From: Ampullimonas aquatilis
GTDB taxonomy: Bacteria > Pseudomonadota > Gammaproteobacteria > Burkholderiales > Burkholderiaceae_D
Assembly (NCBI RefSeq): GCF_049675895.1
Contig: NZ_CP183834.1
Coordinates: forward strand, 3,162,001 to 3,226,000
Direction: 5' to 3'
DNA: 64,000 nt
Under the pieces are notes generated by a model. It worked only from the letters and a program-made list of their open reading frames with translations. It was not told where the DNA came from and did no database searches. Below are positions 45,919 to 54,577 of the stretch, one piece after another. Position 1 is the stretch's first letter, and each line of letters opens with the position of its first letter. Made by a program: the position numbers and the translations under genes.

Positions 45919-46347
45919 CTAGAAACTGAGGTTCTTGACAGAATCGGGCATCCCGCCAGCCAAGGCTGCTGCTTCCTTGGCCATATAGGTTGCCTCATCC
46001 CAAATTTCAAAGCGTGTACCCACGCCCATCAACATCACGTCACGCTCCAGACCTGCCGCCTTGCGCAACTCTGGCGAAATCAACACGCGCCCACCAGAAT
46101 CGATTTCAGTATCAGAAGCACTACCCAGATAAATTCGCTTCCACCACTGCGCATCACCTTTTAAATCCATGACCTTATCGCGAAAAACCTCCCACTCCGG
46201 ACGGGAAAAGAGCAACAGGCAGCCATCGGGAGACCTCGTCATAGTCACCCGACCTTCTGCCTGTATTTGAAGCACTTCGCGATGCTTGGTCGGAATCGAC
46301 AACCTTCCTTTTGCATCGAGCGTCAGTGCAGAGACTCCCTGGAACAC
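45919..46347 (-). CDS. mraZ: Transcriptional regulator MraZ
   Basis: A 142-residue AbrB-like protein with two MraZ repeats, each with DxxGR: LDAKGRLSIPTKHRE and IDSGGRVLISPELRK. It binds tandem TGGG boxes in its own promoter and represses the division cluster. The start is taken as GTG at 46347 (MFQGVSALTLDAKGR) because this is the family start and length and AAAGGG lies just upstream. The ATG at 46389 would add 14 unrelated residues and would run into the operator. Confidence 0.93.
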   Translation of the reverse strand: MFQGVSALTLDAKGRLSIPTKHREVLQIQAEGRVTMTRSPDGCLLLFSRPEWEVFRDKVMDLKGDAQWWKRIYLGSASDTEIDSGGRVLISPELRKAAGLERDVMLMGVGTRFEIWDEATYMAKEAAALAGGMPDSVKNLSF

Positions 46348-46382
46348 AAATTTCCCTTTATTTCCCGAATTAGGTATTTTTT

Positions 46383-46416
46383 TCCACAAAAAAACACTTT
46401 AACCCATAATTTCCCA
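46383..46416 (-). promoter_or_regulatory. MraZ operator: four boxes at 10-bp period
   Basis: On the minus strand, TGGGAAATTA, TGGGTTAAAG, TGTTTTTTTG and TGGAAAAAAA follow each other exactly 10 bases apart (beginning at 46416, 46406, 46396 and 46386). Two boxes are perfect TGGG and two are degenerate. This matches the known MraZ-box arrangement and places the repressor on the initially transcribed region. Confidence 0.85.
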
Positions 46417-46444
46417 CTTTAGAGGAATGAAAATAGACGGTCAA
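46416..46444 (-). promoter_or_regulatory. Promoter of the mraZ division/cell-wall cluster
   Basis: On the minus strand TTGACC (-35, 46439-46444) and TAAAGT (-10, 46416-46421) are separated by exactly 17 bp. The first MraZ box starts at the last base of the -10, so bound MraZ would block RNA polymerase. Confidence 0.8.
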
Positions 46445-46677
46445 GCCTTTTACCCCTTTGGAAACAAATTTTTTTAATCAGAACAAGGACTTAGCGCATC
46501 TTTTTGAAGAAAGAATTAAGTCTTTTTTCTTTAGAATCAAGAGGCTATAAATGAAAGTGAAAGCTGATTCTTGAAGTGGCTGTATTTTTCTATCAGAGGG
46601 GGAGTATCCATTGCAAGGGAAATCCAGTAATGGGCTCCGAGACTGCAAGGATACTGTGTTTTTTAACAGTAAGAATG
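46445..46677. other. Gap between mraZ promoter and rnpB 3' end
   Basis: AT-rich stretch of about 230 bp without a supported gene. The only structure noted is a stem TACTGT/ACAGTA (46652-46657 with 46666-46671) right after the 3' end of rnpB; it lacks a T tract and is at best a weak terminator or processing signal. Confidence 0.5.
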
Positions 46678-47067
<390 letters not shown>

Positions 47068-47073
47068 CAGATC

Positions 47074-47079
47074 ATTATA
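47074..47079 (-). promoter_or_regulatory. rnpB -10 box (TATAAT)
   Basis: TATAAT on the minus strand stands seven bases upstream of the predicted RNase P RNA 5' end, the expected distance. A matching -35 is not clear. Repeat copy R4 begins 36 bp further upstream. Confidence 0.75.
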
Positions 47080-47114
47080 GCGGGTTTATTCGAGCAGCTC
47101 ACGCCTCGCAACAC

Positions 47115-47184
47115 ATACTCCACTCAGTAAAAAAATAAGGCCAATAAATAAGCACTTGGAAACCCATATTTATGCATATACTCC
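47115..47184 (+). repeat. Interspersed element copy R4 (70 bp, short class)
   Basis: Begins ATACTCC, has TAAATAAGCACTT in the middle and ends ATATACTCC. It shares 12 exact bases (TAAATAAGCACT) and 10 exact bases (ATATACTCCT) with copy R5 at the same spacing, and AGTAAAAAAA plus GCACTT with copy R3. It lies between the rnpB promoter and the stop of the DUF3025 gene, 12 bp from that stop. Confidence 0.6.
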
Positions 47185-47195
47185 TTAAAAATTGC

Positions 47196-48020
47196 TTAAA
47201 ACAGCACGATTCTTGTGGTGCATGGGGATCGTCGGAGTGACCGGAAAACATGCATATCGGCATAAAAATCATCATCCAGATTGGCAGACCAAAATCCCGG
47301 TACCCCCAAAATGGGCAAAGGGGTGAAATCGCGTGAGGATAAGGGTTGCAGTGCCAGCCATTGCGCTAATTGACCATCAAGAAATTGCCGCTGGGTAGAT
47401 TCAGCCCAACCAAAGTAATCAGATCCAACCTGAATGCACAGCGCATGAGCGGTGATAGCTGGGTAGGGTTGCAGCAGTTTTTCAAGTAAGGCATGACCAA
47501 ATAAACGCACTTGCGCAGTCTTACCAAAACACGCACGTACCCCAAACAGAGCGGCACGCCAATCCATGCTTTGCAGCGATTCAATCAAAGCCATATTACT
47601 GGTGACGAAGAAAGCGGCATTTTCGTCAAATAGGGTCGCAGCATCCCGCACTGGTCCACGCACCTGGCCGATGCCAGCCTGCGCGATTTCTTGCGCCTGC
47701 CTTGCATTGAGTGCGGCTTTGAGCGCCGGGTAATGTAACCAGATCATGGCATTGAATGCATCATGCCAATTATTGCGAGTAGGCACCTGACCCGTGGCGG
47801 CGATATGCGCCTCATAAGCCATGCCTTCGGACAGACAGCTTTGCGGCAAAAACTGAATGGGCGCGCCGTGGCTATTACATAAACCCGACACAGCGGCGTG
47901 CCGATTGAGCTGCTGATGCAGCTCCTGCGCCTCCAGTGAGTTGGCCAACGCAGCATATTCGGCCAACCAAGGTGCCTGCCAATTGGCTGGCAGATCCTGC
48001 GCAAACGGATTCAACAACAC
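47196..48020 (-). CDS. DUF3025 family protein
   Basis: A 274-residue protein. The central TRNNWHDAFNAMIWLHYPA and the nearby FFVTSNMALIESL match the DUF3025 family; VRLFGHALLEKLLQPYP and PLPILGVPGFW follow. No membrane segment and no known role. It begins with GTG, 7 bp after the pyrC stop, so the two are very likely one operon. Its stop is next to repeat copy R4. Confidence 0.82.
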   Translation of the reverse strand: MLLNPFAQDLPANWQAPWLAEYAALANSLEAQELHQQLNRHAAVSGLCNSHGAPIQFLPQSCLSEGMAYEAHIAATGQVPTRNNWHDAFNAMIWLHYPALKAALNARQAQEIAQAGIGQVRGPVRDAATLFDENAAFFVTSNMALIESLQSMDWRAALFGVRACFGKTAQVRLFGHALLEKLLQPYPAITAHALCIQVGSDYFGWAESTQRQFLDGQLAQWLALQPLSSRDFTPLPILGVPGFWSANLDDDFYADMHVFRSLRRSPCTTRIVLF

Positions 48021-48026
48021 TCGCTC

Positions 48027-49076
48027 TTAAGCCAGTTTCCAGACCAAGGTCTCGCCACCACCCAAGGGCACAATAGTAGTTGCCGCAAAGGGTAACTCCT
48101 CTGGAGGTGTCCAGCTCTGGCGAATCAGCCTGATTTTGCCTTGATTACGCGGCAAGCCATAAAAATCTGCTCCAAAGAAGCTGGCAAACCCCTCCAGCCG
48201 ATCCAATGCACCCACCGCATCAAAGGCTTGCGCATATAACTCCATGGCCGTCAGCGCGGTATAGCAACCTGCGCAGGCCGCGCCATGCTCTTTCAAACCC
48301 TTGGCATGAGGGGCACTATCTGTCCCCAAAAAAAACTTGGCATTGCCAGAGGTAGCGGCTGCTACCAATGCCTCGCGATGCACTTCACGTTTGAGCACCG
48401 GCAAACAGTAGTAATGAGGGCGTAACCCACCGGTGAAAATGGCGGTTCGGTTATAAAGCAGATGATGCGCCGTGATGGTGGCGGCAACGCGCTTATCTGC
48501 ATCGCGCACATATTGCGCAGCTTCGCGGGTGGTGATGTGTTCAAAGACAATTTTTAGCTCAGGTAAATCTTTGCGCAATGGCTGCAATACACGATCAATA
48601 AAGACCGCCTCGCGATCAAAAATATCGATCTCACGATCTGTGACCTCACCATGTATCAAGAGCGGCATACCCAGCTTTTGCATTGCCTCCAGCACCGGAT
48701 AGCATTTGCGTATATCGGTGACACCCGCATCTGAATTCGTCGTGGCACCCGCTGGATACAACTTGAGCGCGTGTACCAGGCTCGATTGATGGGCTCGCTC
48801 AATTTCATCTGGCGCCGTATTGTCAGTCAGGTAGAGCGTCATCAATGGCTCAAAATGGCTACCTGGCAAAGTTTTACGCAAAGCAGCCACAATCCGCTCA
48901 CGATAAGCCAACGCTTGCTCAGTGGTCGTCACTGGCGGTTTTAAATTGGGCATCACAATCGCACGGCCAAACTGTGCCGCAGTATGCGCCACAACGCTCT
49001 CTAAAGCCTCCCCATCACGTAAATGCAAATGCCAGTCATCGGGCTGGGTAATTTCAAGCGTATTTATAAAAGTCAT
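48027..49076 (-). CDS. pyrC: Dihydroorotase (type II, PyrC)
   Basis: A 349-residue zinc amidohydrolase that closes carbamoyl aspartate to dihydroorotate in pyrimidine synthesis. Seen: DDWHLHLRDG with the HxH metal pair, LKLYPAGATTNSDAGV with the carbamylated lysine, LIHGEVTDREIDIFDRE, FEHITTREAAQYV and LGTDSAPHAKGLKE with the catalytic aspartate. The ATG at 49076 is preferred over a GTG at 49097, because the -10 box lies directly before that GTG and leaves 30 bases to the ATG, as in the gene at 3496. Confidence 0.96.
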   Translation of the reverse strand: MTFINTLEITQPDDWHLHLRDGEALESVVAHTAAQFGRAIVMPNLKPPVTTTEQALAYRERIVAALRKTLPGSHFEPLMTLYLTDNTAPDEIERAHQSSLVHALKLYPAGATTNSDAGVTDIRKCYPVLEAMQKLGMPLLIHGEVTDREIDIFDREAVFIDRVLQPLRKDLPELKIVFEHITTREAAQYVRDADKRVAATITAHHLLYNRTAIFTGGLRPHYYCLPVLKREVHREALVAAATSGNAKFFLGTDSAPHAKGLKEHGAACAGCYTALTAMELYAQAFDAVGALDRLEGFASFFGADFYGLPRNQGKIRLIRQSWTPPEELPFAATTIVPLGGGETLVWKLA

Positions 49077-49096
49077 GGTGGTCAAAAGTGTGTGCA

Positions 49097-49130
49097 CAAA
49101 ACGCTATTGTAAAAGGCTTGCCAAGCTTTT
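49097..49130 (-). promoter_or_regulatory. pyrC promoter region with shared block and palindrome
   Basis: CAAAACGCTATTGTAAA (49097-49113) is identical to 3517-3533 and includes TACAAT (minus strand, 49106-49111) as a -10 candidate. Adjoining it is the palindrome-like AAAAGGCTTGCCAAGCTTTT (49111-49130), which falls where the -35/-10 spacer would be and might be an operator. Confidence 0.5.
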
Positions 49131-49205
49131 AACGGGCGAATACAGTAAAGTAGCTAAAGCATCAGATTTTCGCCCACCATCAAGATCATCGTCAGTACTC
49201 ATACC

Positions 49206-50003
49206 ATGTGCCAATTGCTCGGAATGAATTGCAATACGCCAACCGACATCCTGTTTTCTTTTTCGGGTTTTTCAGAGCGTGGCGGTAGCACGGATCATCA
49301 TGCCGATGGCTGGGGCATCGCTTTTTTTCAGGAAAAAGCCTGCCAGACCTTTATTGATACCCAATCTGCTGCCACCTCACCAGTCGCGGCATTGGTGAAG
49401 GCTTATCCTATCAAATCCAAAAATGTGATTGCTCACATCCGTAAAGCCACTCAAGGTGCCATTACATTAGAAAACTGTCATCCATTTATGCGCGAAGCGT
49501 GGGGGCGACACTGGATCTTTGCCCATAATGGCGACCTGAAAAACTTTGCCCCGCCTCTGGATGGTTTTTATTCACCAGTCGGTGACACTGATTCCGAAAT
49601 CGCATTTTGCTACATCATGCAAAATCTGCGCGCACGTTTCGGTACCAGCGCCCCTGATTCGCCCGAGTTATTTCAGACATTGCTGGCCTATACCCGTTAT
49701 ATCAGGTCACATGGACCTTTTAACTTCATGCTTTCAGATGGTAGAGCCTTATTCGTGCATTGCTCTACTTCATTACATTATGTGATTCGACAATTTCCGT
49801 TCAAACAGGCGCATTTAAGTGACGCCGATCTCACTGTCGATTTTGCAGCCCTAACTACAAACCAGGATCGAGTCGCCATCATCGCAACTCAACCACTCAC
49901 TGATAATGAACAATGGACTACCGTTCCACCGGGAACCATGCTGATGTTTAAAGAGGGTCAGATAGAACTACACATGATGATTAAGGATGAATCCACAGAT
50001 TAA
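49206..50003 (+). CDS. Class II glutamine amidotransferase (YafJ family)
   Basis: A 265-residue Ntn-type amidotransferase domain standing alone. After Met removal the N-terminal nucleophile is C2 (MCQLLGMNCNTP). HADGWGIAF, IAHIRKATQG and WIFAHNGDLKNF form the glutamine pocket as in YafJ and the N-terminal part of PurF/GlmS. No acceptor domain is present, so the ammonia user is unknown. It is divergent from pyrC and ends at a bidirectional terminator. Confidence 0.9.
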   Translation: MCQLLGMNCNTPTDILFSFSGFSERGGSTDHHADGWGIAFFQEKACQTFIDTQSAATSPVAALVKAYPIKSKNVIAHIRKATQGAITLENCHPFMREAWGRHWIFAHNGDLKNFAPPLDGFYSPVGDTDSEIAFCYIMQNLRARFGTSAPDSPELFQTLLAYTRYIRSHGPFNFMLSDGRALFVHCSTSLHYVIRQFPFKQAHLSDADLTVDFAALTTNQDRVAIIATQPLTDNEQWTTVPPGTMLMFKEGQIELHMMIKDESTD

Positions 50004-50112
50004 AACCTGATCAACGCTACTTGCTAAATAATCTGACAGTTTTTTCCATCAACCAATGCAGGATCATACCTTAAATCAGCAATACATCAATCATTTATCA
50101 GGGGATAAAAAT

Positions 50113-50141
50113 AAAAAAGCCGTGCATTGCACGGCTTTTTT
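50113..50141. terminator. Bidirectional terminator
   Basis: AAAAAAGCCGTGC, loop ATT, GCACGGCTTTTTT. The GC stem (50119-50125 with 50129-50135) is flanked by A and T runs, so it serves both the amidotransferase gene (plus) and the PEP-CTERM gene (minus) that converge here. Confidence 0.95.
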
Positions 50142-50157
50142 ATTAAAGAATTAATAC

Positions 50158-50682
50158 TCAGGCAGCGACAACTTCTTGCGCAGTCGATTGTTTTTTACGA
50201 CGAGCAATCACACCGATCAGGCCCAAACCAGCCAGCATCATGGCATAAGTTTCTGGCTCAGGAACAGCCGCTGTTACATGTAAGGCATACGTACTGAACT
50301 GACCACCACTCAACCTTGCAAAATAAGTGGAACCAGCTGTGCCCACAAATGAATTTGCTATCGTTGCCTTGTTGGAATCAAATACTGTCAGCAATGGGCT
50401 CACGTATTGGCTTGCTTGACGAGGGCGACCATTAAAAAAGTCCTGAAAAGAAACACTTACATTTGAATTAGTGCCCACTGTAAAAGAAAAGAAATCTTGT
50501 GAAGCATTTGGAAAACTACCAACCGCAACCAAATCATTAATTGGCGACACCGTGCCGATGAAATCAGCTTTAGCAAATGAATTATTCGGCTCGGACTCTA
50601 AGGAAATGGTTGTCGCCGAAGCGCTAATACCAACCAACATCATCGCCACCAGAGAAAAGCTTCGTATAGTTTTGTTCAACAT
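50158..50682 (-). CDS. PEP-CTERM sorted secreted protein, paralogue A
   Basis: A 174-residue protein with a signal peptide (about 1-24, ending SASA), a beta-rich middle and a C-terminal sorting tail: VPEPETYAMMLAGLGLIG, then a basic cluster (ARRKK). The tail is cut by an exosortase, and such proteins go with exopolysaccharide systems. The opening ESEPNNSFAKAD and DFFSFTVGTNSNVSVSFQ resemble pre-peptidase C-terminal (PPC) domains and the next gene. The ATG at 50682 with AAGGTG upstream is chosen over a longer frame to 50715. No exosortase gene is in the window. Confidence 0.88.
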   Translation of the reverse strand: MLNKTIRSFSLVAMMLVGISASATTISLESEPNNSFAKADFIGTVSPINDLVAVGSFPNASQDFFSFTVGTNSNVSVSFQDFFNGRPRQASQYVSPLLTVFDSNKATIANSFVGTAGSTYFARLSGGQFSTYALHVTAAVPEPETYAMMLAGLGLIGVIARRKKQSTAQEVVAA

Positions 50683-50805
50683 AGTTTGCACCTTAGAAAC
50701 CCAGACATAAGTCATAAACGCCTGAAATAAACTTTAGAAATTACCGTTGAAAACATTCTTACTGAATTGCCGCGGTCGCACAATCAAAAAAATGTAACTT
50801 TACTG

Positions 50806-51324
50806 TCACTGAATTGCTTTTTTACGGCGTCTGGCCATTAAAGAAACCATCCCGAATCCACCAATCATCATGGCGTAGATTTCTGGCTCAGGAACTGCAG
50901 CGATACTGCCAATAGCCAGTTTATAGTCGACTGTTTTAGCAGAATAGCTGGCGATTTCAACAAAATAGGTGCCCGCATTCAGGTTTTGATAGGTCAACTG
51001 AGTATCATTAAAGAAGGTAATACCTACCTGTTGATGCTGTCCATCATATAAATGTATGTAGCTATCCTGCAAGCCATACATATTGGTTAACCAAAGATTT
51101 GATTTGCTACCCAATGAAAAAGTCATGAACTCTGGGTCACTACTATTGGTGACACCTTGCATATAGTATTGATCAAAACTAACCAGCGGACTGGCGCTGA
51201 TCAAATTTGCAGTACCAAAACTATTATTCGGCTCGCTCTCCTGCAAGAAATTTAATGTCACAGCCTGTGCATTAACAGCAAAGAGTAGCGTTCCAAAAAC
51301 AAGTGTCGTAATTTTTTTGATCAT
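50806..51324 (-). CDS. PEP-CTERM sorted secreted protein, paralogue B
   Basis: A 172-residue protein with signal peptide (about 1-21, ending AQA), ESEPNNSFGTANLI directly after it, EFMTFSLGSKSNLWLTNM and the sorting tail VPEPEIYAMMIGGFGMVSL followed by ARRRKK. Same plan and length as paralogue A, 123 bp downstream, so probably an old tandem duplicate. Directly upstream of its ATG stands a 14-bp inverted repeat. No Shine-Dalgarno sequence is evident. Confidence 0.88.
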   Translation of the reverse strand: MIKKITTLVFGTLLFAVNAQAVTLNFLQESEPNNSFGTANLISASPLVSFDQYYMQGVTNSSDPEFMTFSLGSKSNLWLTNMYGLQDSYIHLYDGQHQQVGITFFNDTQLTYQNLNAGTYFVEIASYSAKTVDYKLAIGSIAAVPEPEIYAMMIGGFGMVSLMARRRKKAIQ

Positions 51325-51389
51325 GATTTTCTATTAAAAATGGATTTCTCTTCAATAACGCAAGAGTTAAACCACTTTAATAGAAAATC
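51325..51389 (-). promoter_or_regulatory. Perfect 14-bp inverted repeat abutting a start codon
   Basis: GATTTTCTATTAAA (51325-51338) and TTTAATAGAAAATC (51376-51389) are exact reverse complements separated by 37 bases. The proximal arm ends at the base before the ATG of PEP-CTERM paralogue B. In RNA it would form a long-looped stem covering the ribosome binding region; in DNA it could be a two-site operator. Confidence 0.55.
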
Positions 51390-51496
51390 AGCAATCAAGC
51401 CGGAATTCGGGTCTTATTTCAAAAAAGTTCACACAAACAAGCCTTAAAACCTCATTTCAAACATGATCGCCACTGACTTCAACAAGAGCAATATTC

Positions 51497-52225
51497 TTAA
51501 TGTGTCAAAATTTTCGACAAAAACTCTCTGGCTCGAGCCGTATTTGGCGCACCGAAGAATTCCTCTGTGGGACGATCCTCAAGAATATGGCCTTGATCCA
51601 TGAATACGACCCGATTGGCGACTTTGCGCGCAAAACCCATTTCGTGCGTCACACAGATCATGGTCATCCCTTCCTTGGCCAACTCCACCATGACATCAAG
51701 CACTTCATTGATCATTTCTGGATCAAGCGCCGAGGTTGGTTCATCGAACAACATGGCAATCGGATCCATGGCCAAGGCTCGCGCAATTGCCACGCGCTGT
51801 TGCTGTCCCCCTGAAAGCTGGGCAGGGTATTTGTCTGCATGGGCCTTAAGACCGACTCGCTCAAGCAGATGCAAGCCTTTTTGTACCGCAGCATCCTGAC
51901 TACGACCTAATACCTGAGTTTGTGCCAAAGTCAGGTTTTCGGTAATCGATAAATGAGGAAATAATTCGAAATGCTGAAAAACCATGCCGACGCGCGAGCG
52001 CAATTTGGGCAAATCCGTCTTTTTGTCTCCGACCGAAATGCCATCAACCAGAATTTGTCCTTGCTGAAAGGGTTCCAGACCATTAATGGTTTTGATTAAT
52101 GTTGATTTACCGGAACCAGAAGGACCACAAACCACAACAACATCACGTTGCTGAACCTCAAGAGAACAATCCGTCAGGACCTGGAAGCGACCGTAAAACT
52201 TGCCGACATGCTGTAGTGAAATCAT
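51497..52225 (-). CDS. gltL: Glutamate/aspartate ABC importer, ATP-binding protein
   Basis: A 242-residue polar amino acid ABC ATPase. Walker A GPSGSGKSTLIKTINGLE, signature LSGGQQQRVAIARALA, Walker B AMLFDEPTSALDPE and switch CVTHEMGFAR are the GltL/GlnQ pattern. It overlaps the permease gene gltK by 4 bp. Assignment to glutamate/aspartate comes from the two-permease operon and the binding protein gltI. Confidence 0.92.
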   Translation of the reverse strand: MISLQHVGKFYGRFQVLTDCSLEVQQRDVVVVCGPSGSGKSTLIKTINGLEPFQQGQILVDGISVGDKKTDLPKLRSRVGMVFQHFELFPHLSITENLTLAQTQVLGRSQDAAVQKGLHLLERVGLKAHADKYPAQLSGGQQQRVAIARALAMDPIAMLFDEPTSALDPEMINEVLDVMVELAKEGMTMICVTHEMGFARKVANRVVFMDQGHILEDRPTEEFFGAPNTARAREFLSKILTH

Positions 52226-52899
52226 CGGATTATCCTTTTACTGAATAACTTAACGAGCATGGAAGTCGATGTACAGATTACCCAATACACGGCCCCCGCA
52301 AATAACACCATCTCAACAATTCGGCCATCCCGCTCGCCTGCGCCATAGGCTGCGCCAAAAAAATCAGTCAACGCGCTCACATAAACCAAAGACGTATCCT
52401 GAAACAGAATAATGGCCTGTGTCAGCAACAAAGGTGTCATATTACGCACGGCCTGGGGCAGAATGACATGACGCAACGCCTGCCATTGATTCATCCCCAA
52501 CGCCTGCGCTGCGCCAATTTGGCCGGGCGCAATACTGTGAATGCCTGCCCGAATAATTTCGGCATAGTAGGCCGATTCAAACAGAGTAAACGCGACCATG
52601 GCCGAGGCCAATCGCATATCCGTGCCATTGGGTAAACCCAGCAAAGATTCAAGCAGACGCGGCACCACCAGAAAAAACCAGAGCAGCACCATCAAGAGCG
52701 GGATGGAACGAAACAGGGTGATATAGCCTGTTGCAAACCACGATAACAGGCGTACGCCCGAGATTCGCATGGCAGCCAATGCCATGCCCCAAAGCATGCC
52801 AACCACAATCGCCACCAACGTGATTTCCAGCGTGACAATCATGCCTTGCCACATGACAGGCAAATTATCTGGAATCAGGGAAAAGTCGAATTCATACAT
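52222..52899 (-). CDS. gltK: Glutamate/aspartate ABC importer, permease GltK
   Basis: A 225-residue HisM-type permease with about five spans and the EAA loop RAGIHSIAPGQIGAAQALGM. It starts MYEFDFSLIPDNLPVMWQGM. The ATG at 52899 is chosen because CGGAG lies just before it; the in-frame TTG at 52923 would overlap gltJ. It pairs with GltJ. Confidence 0.9.
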   Translation of the reverse strand: MYEFDFSLIPDNLPVMWQGMIVTLEITLVAIVVGMLWGMALAAMRISGVRLLSWFATGYITLFRSIPLLMVLLWFFLVVPRLLESLLGLPNGTDMRLASAMVAFTLFESAYYAEIIRAGIHSIAPGQIGAAQALGMNQWQALRHVILPQAVRNMTPLLLTQAIILFQDTSLVYVSALTDFFGAAYGAGERDGRIVEMVLFAGAVYWVICTSTSMLVKLFSKRIIR

Positions 52900-52919
52900 G
52901 ATGGCTCCGTTTTCTCCGA

Positions 52920-53669
52920 TCAAGCGTTTGCCTTGCCATTACGGCCAGGTAAACGGGTTTTGGCTTCCAGCCAGTACATGCCACCCATGACGAGTAGATT
53001 GATGATGGCAAAGCTGATGGTGACAGCCAGAAACGATTCATAGGGTCGTGCCGCGTAGTCCACCAGCTGACGGCCTTGCGCAGCCAATTCGAGCAGACCG
53101 ATGGTCGAGGCCACACAAGAATTTTTAAAGATATTGAGAAACTCGGAAGTCAGCGGCGGAATGATCGTGCGCAACCCGACAGGCAAAAGTACGTGCCAAT
53201 AACTTTGCCAGGGCGTGAGTCCCAATGCCAGTGCCGCGCGTCCTTGACCACCGGCAATGGCCTCAATCCCCGCTCTGACCTGCTCAGTCACCCGCGCAGC
53301 AGTAAAGAGTGAAAGGCAAAGAATCGCCGCGGTAAATTGCTGCGCGACCGGCGAGGTTTGCTTATAAGCGTCGCCCCAATGCACAGGCAACAATTCTGGC
53401 AAGACAAAGTACCAAATGAATAACTGTACCAGGAGTGGAATATTACGAAACACTTCCACATAGCCAGCAGCCAAAGCATTAAGAAAACGATTTGGCCAGG
53501 TACGCGCCACGCCCAAGGCAATACCTAAAACACAAGCCAATATCCAAGAGATCAGTCCAAGTTCAACTGTGCGCAAAAACCCCTGGAGAACCCAGTCCAG
53601 ATAAGTGGTTTGACTACCTTCCTGAACGGGGCTGACCAGAAACCCCCATGACCACTGATAACCATTCAT
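52920..53669 (-). CDS. gltJ: Glutamate/aspartate ABC importer, permease GltJ
   Basis: A 249-residue permease: WGFLVSPVQEGSQTTYLDWV, then about five spans and the EAA loop RAGIEAIAGGQGRAALALGL. FLNIFKNSCVASTIGLLEL after the loop is typical of GltJ. It lies 20 bp after gltI and 20 bp before gltK. Confidence 0.91.
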   Translation of the reverse strand: MNGYQWSWGFLVSPVQEGSQTTYLDWVLQGFLRTVELGLISWILACVLGIALGVARTWPNRFLNALAAGYVEVFRNIPLLVQLFIWYFVLPELLPVHWGDAYKQTSPVAQQFTAAILCLSLFTAARVTEQVRAGIEAIAGGQGRAALALGLTPWQSYWHVLLPVGLRTIIPPLTSEFLNIFKNSCVASTIGLLELAAQGRQLVDYAARPYESFLAVTISFAIINLLVMGGMYWLEAKTRLPGRNGKANA

Positions 53670-53689
53670 GATAGTGGCTCCGTGGGTGA

Positions 53690-54577
53690 TTATTCAAAAG
53701 CCTTGTCATTTGGACTCTGGTAGAGCTTGACCATGTCGTCACTCAATGGAAAGTTGAGATTGTTGCCACGTGGGGGCACAGGCAACTCAAACCATTTGTG
53801 ATAGATCTCTTTGGCTTGGCCAGACTTCATGGCCTTGGTCAGCGCTTCATCGACAACCTTTTTAAAATCCACATCTTCCTTGCGCATCATGCAGCCATAG
53901 GCTTCATGGGACTGCGGTGCACCAACCACCGTCCAGTCATCCGGTTTTTTGGATTTACTGATTTCGCCATAAAGCAGCGCATCATCCATCATGAAGGCGA
54001 CTGCCCGCCCTGTTTCCAAAGTGAGGAATGACTCGCCATGATCTTTGGCGCTGACGATGTTCATGTCCATTTTTTTGTCTTCATTGAGCTTGCGGATCAA
54101 GCGCTCTGAAGTCGTACCCGCGGTGGTCACCACATTTTTCCCGGCCAGGTCAGCAAAGTCTTTAATGCCAGAAGTTTTTTTAGTCAGCAAACGCGTGCCC
54201 ACCACAAAAATGCTTGTTGAGAAAGCCACCTGCTTTTGGCGCTCAAGATTATTGGTGGTCGAGCCACATTCCAAATCCACCGAACCATTTTGCACCAGTG
54301 AAATACGATTTTGCGAATTGACCGGCAACTCCTTGACTTCCAGTTTGCTCAGTTTAAGTTTGGCCTTCACCGCTTCTACGGCGATCTGCTGCAGATCATA
54401 AGAATAACCAACAGTACGGACCCCACCCAGGTTGTATGAAAAGGGAATGGAGGACTCTCGTACCCCCAGATTGATCACACCAGTTTCCTTGATTTTTTTA
54501 AGCGTGCCGGTGAGTTCTTCAGCCTGGGCCAAAGTCAGAAAAGCAGCACTGATCAACACGGCGATTATTTTTTTCAT
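53690..54577 (-). CDS. gltI: Glutamate/aspartate-binding periplasmic protein
   Basis: A 295-residue class 3 solute-binding protein: signal peptide (about 1-19, ending AQA), GVRESSIPFSYNLGGVRTVGYSYDL for ligand binding (split), VDLECGSTTNNLERQKQVAFSTS, DFADLAGKNVVTTAGTTSERL, and the long hinge DAL...GCMMRKEDVDFKKVVDEAL. Similar to E. coli GltI. First gene of the gltIJKL operon. The upstream gap carries small palindromes and repeat copy R3. Confidence 0.93.
   Translation of the reverse strand: MKKIIAVLISAAFLTLAQAEELTGTLKKIKETGVINLGVRESSIPFSYNLGGVRTVGYSYDLQQIAVEAVKAKLKLSKLEVKELPVNSQNRISLVQNGSVDLECGSTTNNLERQKQVAFSTSIFVVGTRLLTKKTSGIKDFADLAGKNVVTTAGTTSERLIRKLNEDKKMDMNIVSAKDHGESFLTLETGRAVAFMMDDALLYGEISKSKKPDDWTVVGAPQSHEAYGCMMRKEDVDFKKVVDEALTKAMKSGQAKEIYHKWFELPVPPRGNNLNFPLSDDMVKLYQSPNDKAFE

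Noticed and set aside
46601..46671. GGAGTATCC followed by other repeats-like words near rnpB, considered as an element copy
   Set aside because: No AAGTGC at the right distance and the ATACT found is in the wrong orientation.
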